A stretch of DNA of 64,000 nucleotides from Planctomycetota bacterium. GTDB taxonomy: Bacteria; Planctomycetota; SZUA-567. This document shows, piece after piece, positions 1 through 7,232 of this stretch. The notes under the pieces were generated by a model, which had not been told where the DNA came from, searched no databases, and saw nothing but the letters and a program-made list of their open reading frames with translations. Made by a program: the position numbers and the translations under genes. The DNA is taken from positions 62,001 through 126,000 of the forward strand of contig JAGUZQ010000106.1 of the NCBI GenBank assembly GCA_020060765.1, in the 5' to 3' direction. Position 1 is the stretch's first letter; each line of letters begins with the position of its first letter.

Positions 1-1884
1 GTGCTTGCTGTCCATCAAATCCGGCGGTAGAACATGGCCAAGGTGATAGATGCGGCAGTCGGGACACTTTTTCACCGCATCGACAGTCTGGTTCTTATGC
101 GACAGCGCGTTATCGTTGGAGTCATAGGCCATACAGTGCTTCTTGAAGCGATATGACCCGCGCCAGATTGACCACCGGTAATGCCAGTGACGGCTTCCCC
201 GTGACAGCGGTTCCCCCCACCTGAGCATTCCGGGAGCGTCCACCACGTAATGCTCTGCGTCGTGCCAGAAATGCACCCAGGTCGGACAGCCGAAGTCGAT
301 GTCCTGGGCGATCCACCTGTCCAGTCCGTCGAAGATTTCGTCCGCGTCCACAATCAGCATGTAGTTGCCAGTCGCGTGGCGTCCGCACCAGTCGCGCATT
401 TCCAGCTTGTCCTTCCACAGCGGACGCGTTTCCAGGAGGATCTTCTTCTCAGGGTCAGGGAAAGACCGGATCAACTCCAGCGAGTTATCCGGCGGCACGT
501 CTTTCCACAGTTCGGTCGGCCCGTGCGCGATAACGATCTGATCCACGTGCGGGTACACGCTCGCAAGCGCTTCCTGTACGGTCGGCCCGTAGTAGCAAAT
601 CATCTGAGCCGTGACCGACTTCCGACTGGTGGCCAGGTATGGCAGGCTGTCAACCGCCTTGACCATCGCCTCATGCCCCCACGCGGCAATCGCGTCTTCC
701 GTGCCAGCCTCGACCACATCCCGGATGTCAGGTTGCGCACCCTCGCTGTCTTTCCCCAGGACGCTTTCCGCCGCCTGCTTGACCGTTAGCTTGTAGTCTT
801 CCCGGTCGCCCCACTTGGCATATAGCAGGCTGTCACCGTAGATTTCACGCAGCACCGGGAGGTCGTATACCACGCAGGGAGCGCCCGAACACAGCGCCTC
901 CATCGGCACCATCCCCGCGCCCTCGAACAAGCTGGGCGCCAGAACTAACGCCGCGTCACGCATAAGCGTGTACTTGTCCACGTCCGTTACCTGTTCCAGC
1001 TTAACCACCTTGTGCAAATCGGTGCTTTTCACCGCCTCCGGGGGCTGGCCGATCATCATCAAGTCGAACGCAAACGGCAATTCCATCACCGCCTCGATCG
1101 CCACGTCGCCGCCCTTGTACTTCGCGCTTCTCGCGCTCCATACCGCATACGGACGCGGGTGCGCGGGAGAGGTAATATTCCTGCTCAGTTCCAGCGCGTA
1201 GGTATTGACCGCAGGCAACAGGACGCCGATAGGACAGGATCCGTCTTTCCCCATCCACTCGCGCAGGTACTTGGCCGATTCCAGACTGTTGGCAATCAGG
1301 TAGTCGGCATGACGGAACACTTCCCGTGTGTTCGGCATGGCCTTGGCGTACTCGGGAGCGAATTTCTCCACCCAATTCGGCGTCTCGAAGTTGATGCACA
1401 CAAACGGCACGTGCGGGTTGCTTTGCTTCCAATCAACCGCCTTTTCGCCGTACTTGCCCTTGCAGTCGGTGATAATCACGTCCAGGTCGGCAGGGACTTT
1501 CTCGCCTTCCATTACGATCCGCAGCCGCGGATGTTCCGGGTAATCGCGCTTCCACTTCGGCAGCGCGTCCGTAATCAGGTACACGTCCGCCCCGAGTTGC
1601 GCCAGTGCAAGGCCGATCTGGTACAGATGCACCCGCCCGCCCGAGTAGTGCTGGCTTGTGATAAGCCATATACCTACTCGCTTTACACGTTCGTAAGACC
1701 CGGCCGGGCTGGATACTTTGAGCTTCTCCCGATACGAAGTTTTCCACGACCCGATCACTCCTTTGGCTATCAGCCGTTCGGCATCGACGCGGGTCATGAC
1801 TTCAACGATTTCGCCCACCGCCTTGCGCACTTTCGTGCCGGTTTGAGTGGTGAAATCGTGTTCTTTCAATACACGGTAAAACAT
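1..1884 (-). CDS. Two-domain phage-encoded glycosyltransferase (GT4-like + GT2-like), 3' end outside window
   Basis: An open minus-strand frame runs from an ATG at 1884, preceded by GGAGGGAGGAG, to the window edge (628 codons visible, no stop). Residues about 50-380 look like a GT-B fold glycosyltransferase: the PSLFEGAGMVPMEALCSG stretch near residue 320 is the E-x7-E nucleotide-sugar motif of GT4 enzymes. After about residue 405 a second domain begins that resembles GT2/GT-A enzymes, with MLIVDADEIFDG near residue 515 as the DxD-type metal/nucleotide motif. The acceptor is unknown. It lies downstream of the capsid genes in the same transcription direction, so modification of virion proteins, phage DNA or the host surface are all possible. 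The function class is well supported; the substrate is not. Confidence 0.8.
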   Translation of the reverse strand, partial: MFYRVLKEHDFTTQTGTKVRKAVGEIVEVMTRVDAERLIAKGVIGSWKTSYREKLKVSSPAGSYERVKRVGIWLITSQHYSGGRVHLYQIGLALAQLGADVYLITDALPKWKRDYPEHPRLRIVMEGEKVPADLDVIITDCKGKYGEKAVDWKQSNPHVPFVCINFETPNWVEKFAPEYAKAMPNTREVFRHADYLIANSLESAKYLREWMGKDGSCPIGVLLPAVNTYALELSRNITSPAHPRPYAVWSARSAKYKGGDVAIEAVMELPFAFDLMMIGQPPEAVKSTDLHKVVKLEQVTDVDKYTLMRDAALVLAPSLFEGAGMVPMEALCSGAPCVVYDLPVLREIYGDSLLYAKWGDREDYKLTVKQAAESVLGKDSEGAQPDIRDVVEAGTEDAIAAWGHEAMVKAVDSLPYLATSRKSVTAQMICYYGPTVQEALASVYPHVDQIVIAHGPTELWKDVPPDNSLELIRSFPDPEKKILLETRPLWKDKLEMRDWCGRHATGNYMLIVDADEIFDGLDRWIAQDIDFGCPTWVHFWHDAEHYVVDAPGMLRWGEPLSRGSRHWHYRWSIWRGSYRFKKHCMAYDSNDNALSHKNQTVDAVKKCPDCRIYHLGHVLPPDLMDSKH

Positions 1885-1913
1885 GCCGCTCCTCCCTCCT
1901 TCGGGTTGAAGGC

Positions 1914-2663
1914 TTACTTGCCTTCCTCTTCCGTCACGACATCCAGGTCTTCCCGGCTCAACCGGCGGTATTCGGCTTCGTCGCCGTCCAGCTTGACCCT
2001 GACCTCGTCGTTCCCGCAGACCTTGACCACGGTGCCGTAGCGGATTTCGCCCTTGTAATCGGCCATGACGCGGATGCCTTCGGTCAGTCCCTGTTCGTCG
2101 CCAGTTCCTTCGTTGCCGGATTCGTTGGCGTCCACGATCTCGTTTTCTACCTGCTCCTCCGCTTCGGTCTGGCCAGACCTGATCTTGACTATCGCCTCAT
2201 CCAGCGAACACCCGTCACGCTCCATGACGAGCGAAATGCAGTCGTTGGCTTCGTTTCCGGCAATGCCCTTATCCAGCGCCAGGAGTTCTATTTTCCCGGC
2301 ATCGTCCAACAGATGGAGCGAACCGCGCAGTCGCATGATCGCCTCTTCCAGCGGCATCGCTTCGCCGGTCTTCTGGTTCGGGTGCGTGTACTGCTTGACC
2401 TTGGCGTGACAGGCCGCATAGGTAAGACCGGTCTCCTTGGCCAGCGCGGAGACAGTCGCCTTGTATTCCGCGTCCTGATCCGGCTGCCTGACTTCATCCG
2501 CCAGCTTTGGCAGCTTCTGCTTGCCCCTGACCACCGCCTTGTCCCGGAGAAGGCTTTCCGCTTCCTCCCTGAGTTCGATAAACACGCGGTCGCCGCGTTT
2601 CTGCCGTATAACGGCATCCCCGAGTTTCCGCGCAAAAGGTTTAACCGCCGTATACCATCCCAT
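1914..2663 (-). CDS. Phage hypothetical protein, acidic, with SH3-like C-terminus
   Basis: This 249-residue protein follows the major capsid gene. The ATG is preceded by AAAGAGG. It has a basic N-terminus, a helical middle and an acidic linker, then about 55 residues (GIRVMADYKGEIRYGTVVKV and onward) that look like a small SH3/KOW-type beta barrel. I do not recognise the family. In HK97-type late operons this slot often holds head decoration, head completion or DNA-packaging accessory proteins, but nothing in the sequence proves one of these. Confidence 0.6.
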   Translation of the reverse strand: MGWYTAVKPFARKLGDAVIRQKRGDRVFIELREEAESLLRDKAVVRGKQKLPKLADEVRQPDQDAEYKATVSALAKETGLTYAACHAKVKQYTHPNQKTGEAMPLEEAIMRLRGSLHLLDDAGKIELLALDKGIAGNEANDCISLVMERDGCSLDEAIVKIRSGQTEAEEQVENEIVDANESGNEGTGDEQGLTEGIRVMADYKGEIRYGTVVKVCGNDEVRVKLDGDEAEYRRLSREDLDVVTEEEGK

Positions 2664-2701
2664 GATCGCCTCTTTCTTCCCCCTTCGTCTGATTCAAAAT
2701 C

Positions 2702-2766
2702 GTTCCGGGATGGGAGCGAAGGAGGCGAACCCCCACCCCGGAACAGCCCTGTCGCTAGCACAGGGC
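2702..2766 (-). terminator. Paired hairpins after the capsid gene, possible attenuator/terminator
   Basis: Two perfect inverted repeats lie between the capsid stop and the next gene: GTTCCGGG/CCCGGAAC (2702-2709 with 2737-2744) and GCCCTGT/ACAGGGC (2746-2752 with 2760-2766). In minus-strand RNA the outer hairpin is followed by a short U-rich stretch. This would fit partial termination or mRNA-end protection after the most highly expressed virion gene. Confidence 0.45.
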
Positions 2767-2772
2767 AATCAC

Positions 2773-4386
2773 TCAGCTGCCAGCGCCGACGAGGATGTCG
2801 AACGCCCGCTCGAACATCGGGCGACCACCGGCCAGCGCGTCGATGCGGTAGGCGATACCGCCCTTCTTGAACTCCGCATGTTCGCTTCTGGCGATGACGA
2901 TTTCCTCTTCGATGCAGAACCAGTAATGCTGGAGATTGCCGAAGATGATGTCGCCGGGGTTGCCGATGCTGGAGCAACGGGTGTTGACGAACCACGGATA
3001 GTTCAGCATCCGGTCGAGGGGGCCGCTGCCGACGCTCTGGCTGAAGATCGGACGGCCAAGGGTATCGACCGTGCCTTCCAGCGCCTGGAGAACCGTGTCA
3101 TCCATGAACCAGGTGGCGCCGGAACGGTGGTGCGGCAGGACAGCGTGTTTCATGAAGTTCAAGTCGGCATACGCTACCGCGCCAGCGGTGCCGCGCGCGG
3201 TGGTTCTGATCCCGTCCGCCATGCGGATGCCGAGAGGCATCTTGACGCCGGTGCCGTGCATGATCGCGTAGTCGAACTTCGCGGTCATGGCCTTGCGGAG
3301 CTTGTCCACCAGTTCGCCCTCGAAGTCCCACCGGGAGCGGCCAAGCAGCACCTTGGTGAAGCTGGTGTACGCCTTCAGCGGGTGGCAGTTGATGGTGATG
3401 CGCTCGACTTCCATTTCGGTATCGGGCGCGTCGGTTTCCTCGTCTGTCCATTCGACTTCCACGCCGCCGAATTCGTTTTCATCGTCCTGTACCAGGCGGG
3501 TCTCCACGAGGGAGCCGCCGGTCACGGGCTTCTTGGTCACCCGCATGAACAGGCTCGGTTCTTCGCTCGGCAGTTGCAGAATCTGCGTCCCGTAGTCCGG
3601 GTACAGCAGGTTTGCGCGGCCGCCCTGAATATCCGTGTCATGGGAGGTCATCGGCAGCGCCTTCCGGAACAGGCCGGGGAACATCTTGTCCATGATCCTG
3701 CCGGGAATGACTGCCACCGGCCCTTCGCTGTTCTTGGACAGGTCTTTATTGCTCGGCTGGAGCACGTCAAGCGCACGGTCACCCATGCCCTTGGTGCCGC
3801 TCTGGACGAACTTGAAGAACAGTTCCTCCTTATCCATTTCCTTGCGCTGATAATCCTGCGCTTCGGCCTTGATCTTTTTCAGCATCTTCTCGTAAGCGTC
3901 TTCGGTGCCGGAGCCGCCACTGCCATCATCACCCTGCCCGCCGGAAAGATTGGTGCCGTCCGGGGGAACAGCCTTGGTCATGGCTTCAGCGTCACCCATG
4001 AGGTCGCCCAGGCGTTTGTTCTGCTTGGCCTCCTCGACCGCCGATTCAAGCTGATCCATCAAGCCTTTCAGTTCCAGCTTCTTGGATTCGTAAGCCCGGA
4101 GAGCGGTCGCGTGTTCGTCCTTGCCCTCCTCGCCCTTGGCGGACGCGGATTCGACCTGGCCTTTGATGGTTTCCAGTTCGCCCTGCGCTTTCTTGCACAG
4201 GCCCTGCAACCCTTTCAGGTCTTTGCCTACCATGACCGGTCCGATAGCGAACAACGGCAGCATCCCGCCCAGCGACAGCGCGCCAGCAGGATCGGCCACC
4301 ATGCCGATACCGATAAGGCAGGCGAAAACTGCGAGAATTGCGATGATTCCGAAGTACATTGCGCCACGTTTACGATTCTTTTTCAT
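2773..4386 (-). CDS. Major capsid protein, HK97 fold, with hydrophobic N-terminal extension
   Basis: This 537-residue protein sits directly after a prohead protease, the canonical order. Residues about 195-537 match the HK97-type phage capsid family in length and layout. Residues about 55-130 are a charged helical stretch like the HK97 delta (scaffold) domain, followed by a Gly/Ser/Asp linker near 145-165 that could hold the protease cut site. Unusually, residues about 9-51 form two strongly hydrophobic segments. The start is fixed by a good ribosome site (GAGGAG, six bases upstream). The alternative ATG at codon 52 has no such site, so the hydrophobic part is probably translated and perhaps removed during maturation. 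Confidence 0.88.
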   Translation of the reverse strand: MKKNRKRGAMYFGIIAILAVFACLIGIGMVADPAGALSLGGMLPLFAIGPVMVGKDLKGLQGLCKKAQGELETIKGQVESASAKGEEGKDEHATALRAYESKKLELKGLMDQLESAVEEAKQNKRLGDLMGDAEAMTKAVPPDGTNLSGGQGDDGSGGSGTEDAYEKMLKKIKAEAQDYQRKEMDKEELFFKFVQSGTKGMGDRALDVLQPSNKDLSKNSEGPVAVIPGRIMDKMFPGLFRKALPMTSHDTDIQGGRANLLYPDYGTQILQLPSEEPSLFMRVTKKPVTGGSLVETRLVQDDENEFGGVEVEWTDEETDAPDTEMEVERITINCHPLKAYTSFTKVLLGRSRWDFEGELVDKLRKAMTAKFDYAIMHGTGVKMPLGIRMADGIRTTARGTAGAVAYADLNFMKHAVLPHHRSGATWFMDDTVLQALEGTVDTLGRPIFSQSVGSGPLDRMLNYPWFVNTRCSSIGNPGDIIFGNLQHYWFCIEEEIVIARSEHAEFKKGGIAYRIDALAGGRPMFERAFDILVGAGS

Positions 4387-4396
4387 TTTGAACTCC

Positions 4397-5383
4397 TCAA
4401 ACTTGGTTAAAAATTTGCGCTATCTCCACTTCCAACAGTGCCAGGCTTGCGCGTGATTCCTCAACGTCCGCCTCCATCCGGTGCATGTCGGGCTTGCCGA
4501 CCTGCGGCTTTTTGGAGTCGTCCGCGCCATCCTCACCCTGCGCCTTGCGGCCTGGTTGCCCAGGTGCTTCGGCGGCCGGTGCGAGTACGGCCAACTTCAC
4601 GCTCAACAGCTTGGCTTCAACAATGCGGCCGTCGTCTTGCTTGACCGCCTCGTATTCCACAGTTATCTCGGGACCATTCTTCCCGACCGGTTCGAATACC
4701 ACCGGGAAGCGCCCTTTCGCCCTGTCTGATATGGTCTTGCGGAAGGCGTCTTCGGGCAGAGTCAGCGCCGACGCCTTGAAGATCGCCGTCTTCACTTCCC
4801 GCTGCTCCTCGCCTTCCTCTTCCGGCTTGTTTTTCTCCCACCCGTCGCGCAACGCTTTACGCATCTCCTCGGTCTCCGAAGACTCCAGCGCCTTGGCCAG
4901 CGCCTCCGGGTTAGCCGGAACCGGCACAGCCGACAACTCGACCACCTCAGCCTCCAGCACATGGAAGCCAAGCAACTCGCTCGGCATGTTGGGAGTGGTA
5001 TCGTTCGGCTCGATCCGTTCCCACCGCTTGGGCAGGAAGCCGATGCTCCATGCGTTTAGATAGCCACCCGCGTAGAGCTTGAAGACCTCAAGCCCGAAAG
5101 CCGTTTCCGCGAACTGCACCACCGCATCCACCTGACTCGGCCTTGCCTTGACGCTGAGTACCTTCCCGACCGGAGGCTTGGACATGTCGTGCGCCCACAG
5201 CACCACGGGATTTTTCAGAAAGTTGGCAAAATCCAGTCCGCGCGATTCGATAATGTCGCCGTCGCGGTCGCGCTTGGTCGTGGTAATCACGACCTCCAAC
5301 GTCCGCTCTTCCATATTCAGAGCCTTCGTCTCCACCGAATAAACCGGCGCCCTGGACAGATTTCCCAAAATACCTTTCGCCAT
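4397..5383 (-). CDS. Prohead (maturation) protease, HK97/S78 family
   Basis: Serine protease of the HK97 prohead protease family. The catalytic His is in LWAHD and the catalytic Ser in AWSIGF; a following VVELSAVPVPANPEA stretch is typical of the family's end of domain. The enzyme should cleave the delta domain of the capsid protein encoded 11 bases downstream. I place the start at the ATG at 5383, which has GGAGGG eight bases upstream; a longer TTG start would lie inside that ribosome site. At 328 residues it is longer than the minimal protease (about 200). The C-terminal third (from about residue 185) is charged and may act as scaffold. Confidence 0.9.
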   Translation of the reverse strand: MAKGILGNLSRAPVYSVETKALNMEERTLEVVITTTKRDRDGDIIESRGLDFANFLKNPVVLWAHDMSKPPVGKVLSVKARPSQVDAVVQFAETAFGLEVFKLYAGGYLNAWSIGFLPKRWERIEPNDTTPNMPSELLGFHVLEAEVVELSAVPVPANPEALAKALESSETEEMRKALRDGWEKNKPEEEGEEQREVKTAIFKASALTLPEDAFRKTISDRAKGRFPVVFEPVGKNGPEITVEYEAVKQDDGRIVEAKLLSVKLAVLAPAAEAPGQPGRKAQGEDGADDSKKPQVGKPDMHRMEADVEESRASLALLEVEIAQIFNQV

Positions 5384-5422
5384 TTCGTTACCCTCCAAAC
5401 AAGCCCGTTGGGGCTGGAAACG

Positions 5423-5464
5423 AAAAAAGGACGCCTGCGGGAGTGCGCCCGCACTGGCGTCCTT
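5423..5464 (-). terminator. Strong rho-independent terminator inside the late operon
   Basis: Minus-strand RNA would fold AAGGACGCC + AG bulge + TGCGGG, loop CGCACT, CCCGCA + GGCGTCCTT, then six U. The stem arms are 5456-5464 and 5448-5453 pairing with 5427-5435 and 5436-5441, with U-run at 5423-5428. It separates the MuF/partner genes from protease and capsid. Confidence 0.85.
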
Positions 5465-5528
5465 ACTTCGAGCCCACGACTTTAAGGATGATCAGTCCCC
5501 TGTCGCTGCCCCATTGAGCTATGAGTGT
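5463..5528 (-). other. Degenerate tRNA-like sequence
   Basis: In minus-strand sense this stretch contains TAGCTCAATGGGGCAG (a D-arm-like block), GGGGA-CTGATCA-TCCTT (a five-pair stem with a seven-base loop that would present GAU) and GTCGTGGGCTCGAAG (T-arm-like). The acceptor and T stems do not close properly, so it is unlikely to be a working tRNA. It could be a decayed phage tRNA or the relic of an attachment site. Confidence 0.35.
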
Positions 5529-5538
5529 TATCTAAAAG

Positions 5539-5757
5539 CTATTTAATCTCCTCGAAGACAATCCCGTTATCTCCGGCATAAGGCTTCTTATGACTCACCT
5601 TGCCGGTGAGAATATCTGTTGGAATCCCATCTGGAAAGGCCGCGCATCGGCGCTTACTGCAATTTGCGCTGTCATGGTGTTTGCACAGAAAACATTCTGG
5701 CCCCCAAAGCGGCCTATCATCAATGATATATTTAAGTCTTTCAATGTCGTCTGTCAT
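5539..5757 (-). CDS. Small Cys-rich protein, candidate immunity partner of the MuF protein
   Basis: This 72-residue protein has a C-x2-C ... C-x4-C pattern followed by AAFPDGIPTDILTGKV and GDNGIVFE. Short proteins with this Cys / AFP-GIP / GD-G-FE layout are widespread in bacteria and I have no firm function for them. Its ATG overlaps the end of the MuF gene by four bases, so the two are translationally coupled. That position, immediately after a head protein with a toxin-like C-terminus, is what a cognate immunity protein would have. This is inference from context. Confidence 0.65.
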   Translation of the reverse strand: MTDDIERLKYIIDDRPLWGPECFLCKHHDSANCSKRRCAAFPDGIPTDILTGKVSHKKPYAGDNGIVFEEIK

Positions 5758-7232
5758 TTAATCGCCGCCTTATATTTCAGGTTATAAATCTCTGCCAATA
5801 TCTTTACTACCTCATGAATGGAATTTCTCGTGGCATCATCGATGCTGACTTCTTTTGCCTGCACTCTTTTAATAGCAAGTATCTTCTGCTTTTCCATTTC
5901 GATATTGTATGTCGTTTGTATATCCATTGCCATTCTAAGCCGTTGTGCCGCTGGCGATTTTGGAAATTCCAGTTCATAAATGGAGCCGTCTTTCCCGACT
6001 ACAATGGCCTTCTTTTCCCCTCGCATGATTCCGCCGGAAATATCCTCTATGCTGAATGAACATGAACTCGGGTGGTTATGGATCGTGATAGCGCCCCTGC
6101 ACTTCTTCGATTCTTCCAAGGCCAACTTCACGCCCGAATCAGTCCCGGTAGTTGCGGATACCACCTTTCCTGATTTGTCAAGAATGAACTGCCGCTCATA
6201 ATCAAGATGCCTGATTTTTTCGCAACAGTCATCAATGCTTCTCTGTAAGGGGTCGTTATCACCGGATTCAGGGGAAGCGCTTTCCCTGTTAGTCCGGCGG
6301 CTTTCATCTTCCGGAGATAATCTCGCCGAATCGCTCAGCGTCGTCAAAACCGGCAACAGCACACACGCGCAATTCGGATGCAGCGGAGGGTGACTGATTT
6401 CGTGCGGCAGTTTCATGCCTTTTAATTCTTTGGTTCCGTCCTCCCCCTCCAATTCAACCCCGAACTCGTCTCCCTCCCGCCAGAACGGATCGTCTACCCC
6501 TACCTTAACGCCGTCCATTGCCCGGCACCAGGGACATACCGAATCGTCTTCGCTGGTCATCCATTCGAGAACAGTCACCCCCATTTTCTTGTACTCGGTG
6601 CGTATCCCGCTGTTGAACGCCCAATTCGTATCCGTGTAGGCAATCATGCGCGCGCGGGAAGCGGTAAAGCCGGGAAGCGTTTCCCTGAGCCTGTCCGCGA
6701 TCTCCCGCGGCGTCATGCCCTGCTGCTTTTCCTCGTCCCAATACTCGCGAGCCTCTTTCCAAACGCGCTCAATTTTCGCGGCCTGCTTCTTCGTGGAGGC
6801 GCTGGCAACTTCCTTCAGCCAGCCGTCAACCGGCGTCTGGTACTGCGCGATAAGGAAGTCATTTTTCCCGGCGCCAATGTAAACCGGTTTGTCATCTTCC
6901 CAGCCGGGAACCGCGACCGCAGTCGCCGTCACGCTTTTGGACATGCCGAGTTCTGCCCGCGCCTGCTTGCCGCCCTCTACCGCGACATAACCGAGAACTC
7001 CGCGCTGACTGTCGATCCACCATTCAGTCCACCGGTCGAGTGCGTCCAACGCCAGCGGAGGCTTACCGGATTCAACCCGCTTGATCGCCTCCGCGTTCAT
7101 CCGGTTCAACGCCGACAGAACGGCCGACCTGACCTTCGATGCCAGGCGCTTCACCTTCGCACCACGCATCAAAGGAAGCGGGCTGCTGCGAAGGCTTTTT
7201 ATCCTGACTGGTATATCCAGCATGACTCTCAT
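5754..7232 (-). CDS. MuF/SPP1 gp7-like head morphogenesis protein with C-terminal JAMM-like domain
   Basis: Residues about 165-300 carry the MuF/gp7 signature: RARMIAYTDTNWAFNSG, then DSVCPWCRAMDG, and SHPPLHPNCACVLLP. These are minor head proteins ejected with or near DNA. The C-terminal about 170 residues are extra. They contain YERQFILDKSGKVV and, later, ITIHNHPSSCSFSIED, which resembles the HxHP...SxxD zinc motif of JAB/MPN (RadC-like) peptidases, with one residue fewer between the second His and the Ser. MuF proteins with variable C-terminal toxin domains are a known class. Peptidase, deubiquitinase-like or non-enzymatic roles remain open. Confidence 0.8.
   Translation of the reverse strand: MRVMLDIPVRIKSLRSSPLPLMRGAKVKRLASKVRSAVLSALNRMNAEAIKRVESGKPPLALDALDRWTEWWIDSQRGVLGYVAVEGGKQARAELGMSKSVTATAVAVPGWEDDKPVYIGAGKNDFLIAQYQTPVDGWLKEVASASTKKQAAKIERVWKEAREYWDEEKQQGMTPREIADRLRETLPGFTASRARMIAYTDTNWAFNSGIRTEYKKMGVTVLEWMTSEDDSVCPWCRAMDGVKVGVDDPFWREGDEFGVELEGEDGTKELKGMKLPHEISHPPLHPNCACVLLPVLTTLSDSARLSPEDESRRTNRESASPESGDNDPLQRSIDDCCEKIRHLDYERQFILDKSGKVVSATTGTDSGVKLALEESKKCRGAITIHNHPSSCSFSIEDISGGIMRGEKKAIVVGKDGSIYELEFPKSPAAQRLRMAMDIQTTYNIEMEKQKILAIKRVQAKEVSIDDATRNSIHEVVKILAEIYNLKYKAAIK

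Noticed and set aside
2521-4410. Long plus-strand frame of 629 codons opposite the capsid gene
   Set aside because: It is the complement of the well-supported capsid gene, has no ribosome site and its translation has no recognisable domain; high GC at third positions creates such shadows throughout the window.
5463-5528. Functional phage tRNA-Ile
   Set aside because: D and T stems do not pair and the acceptor arm cannot close; kept only as a tRNA-like relic.
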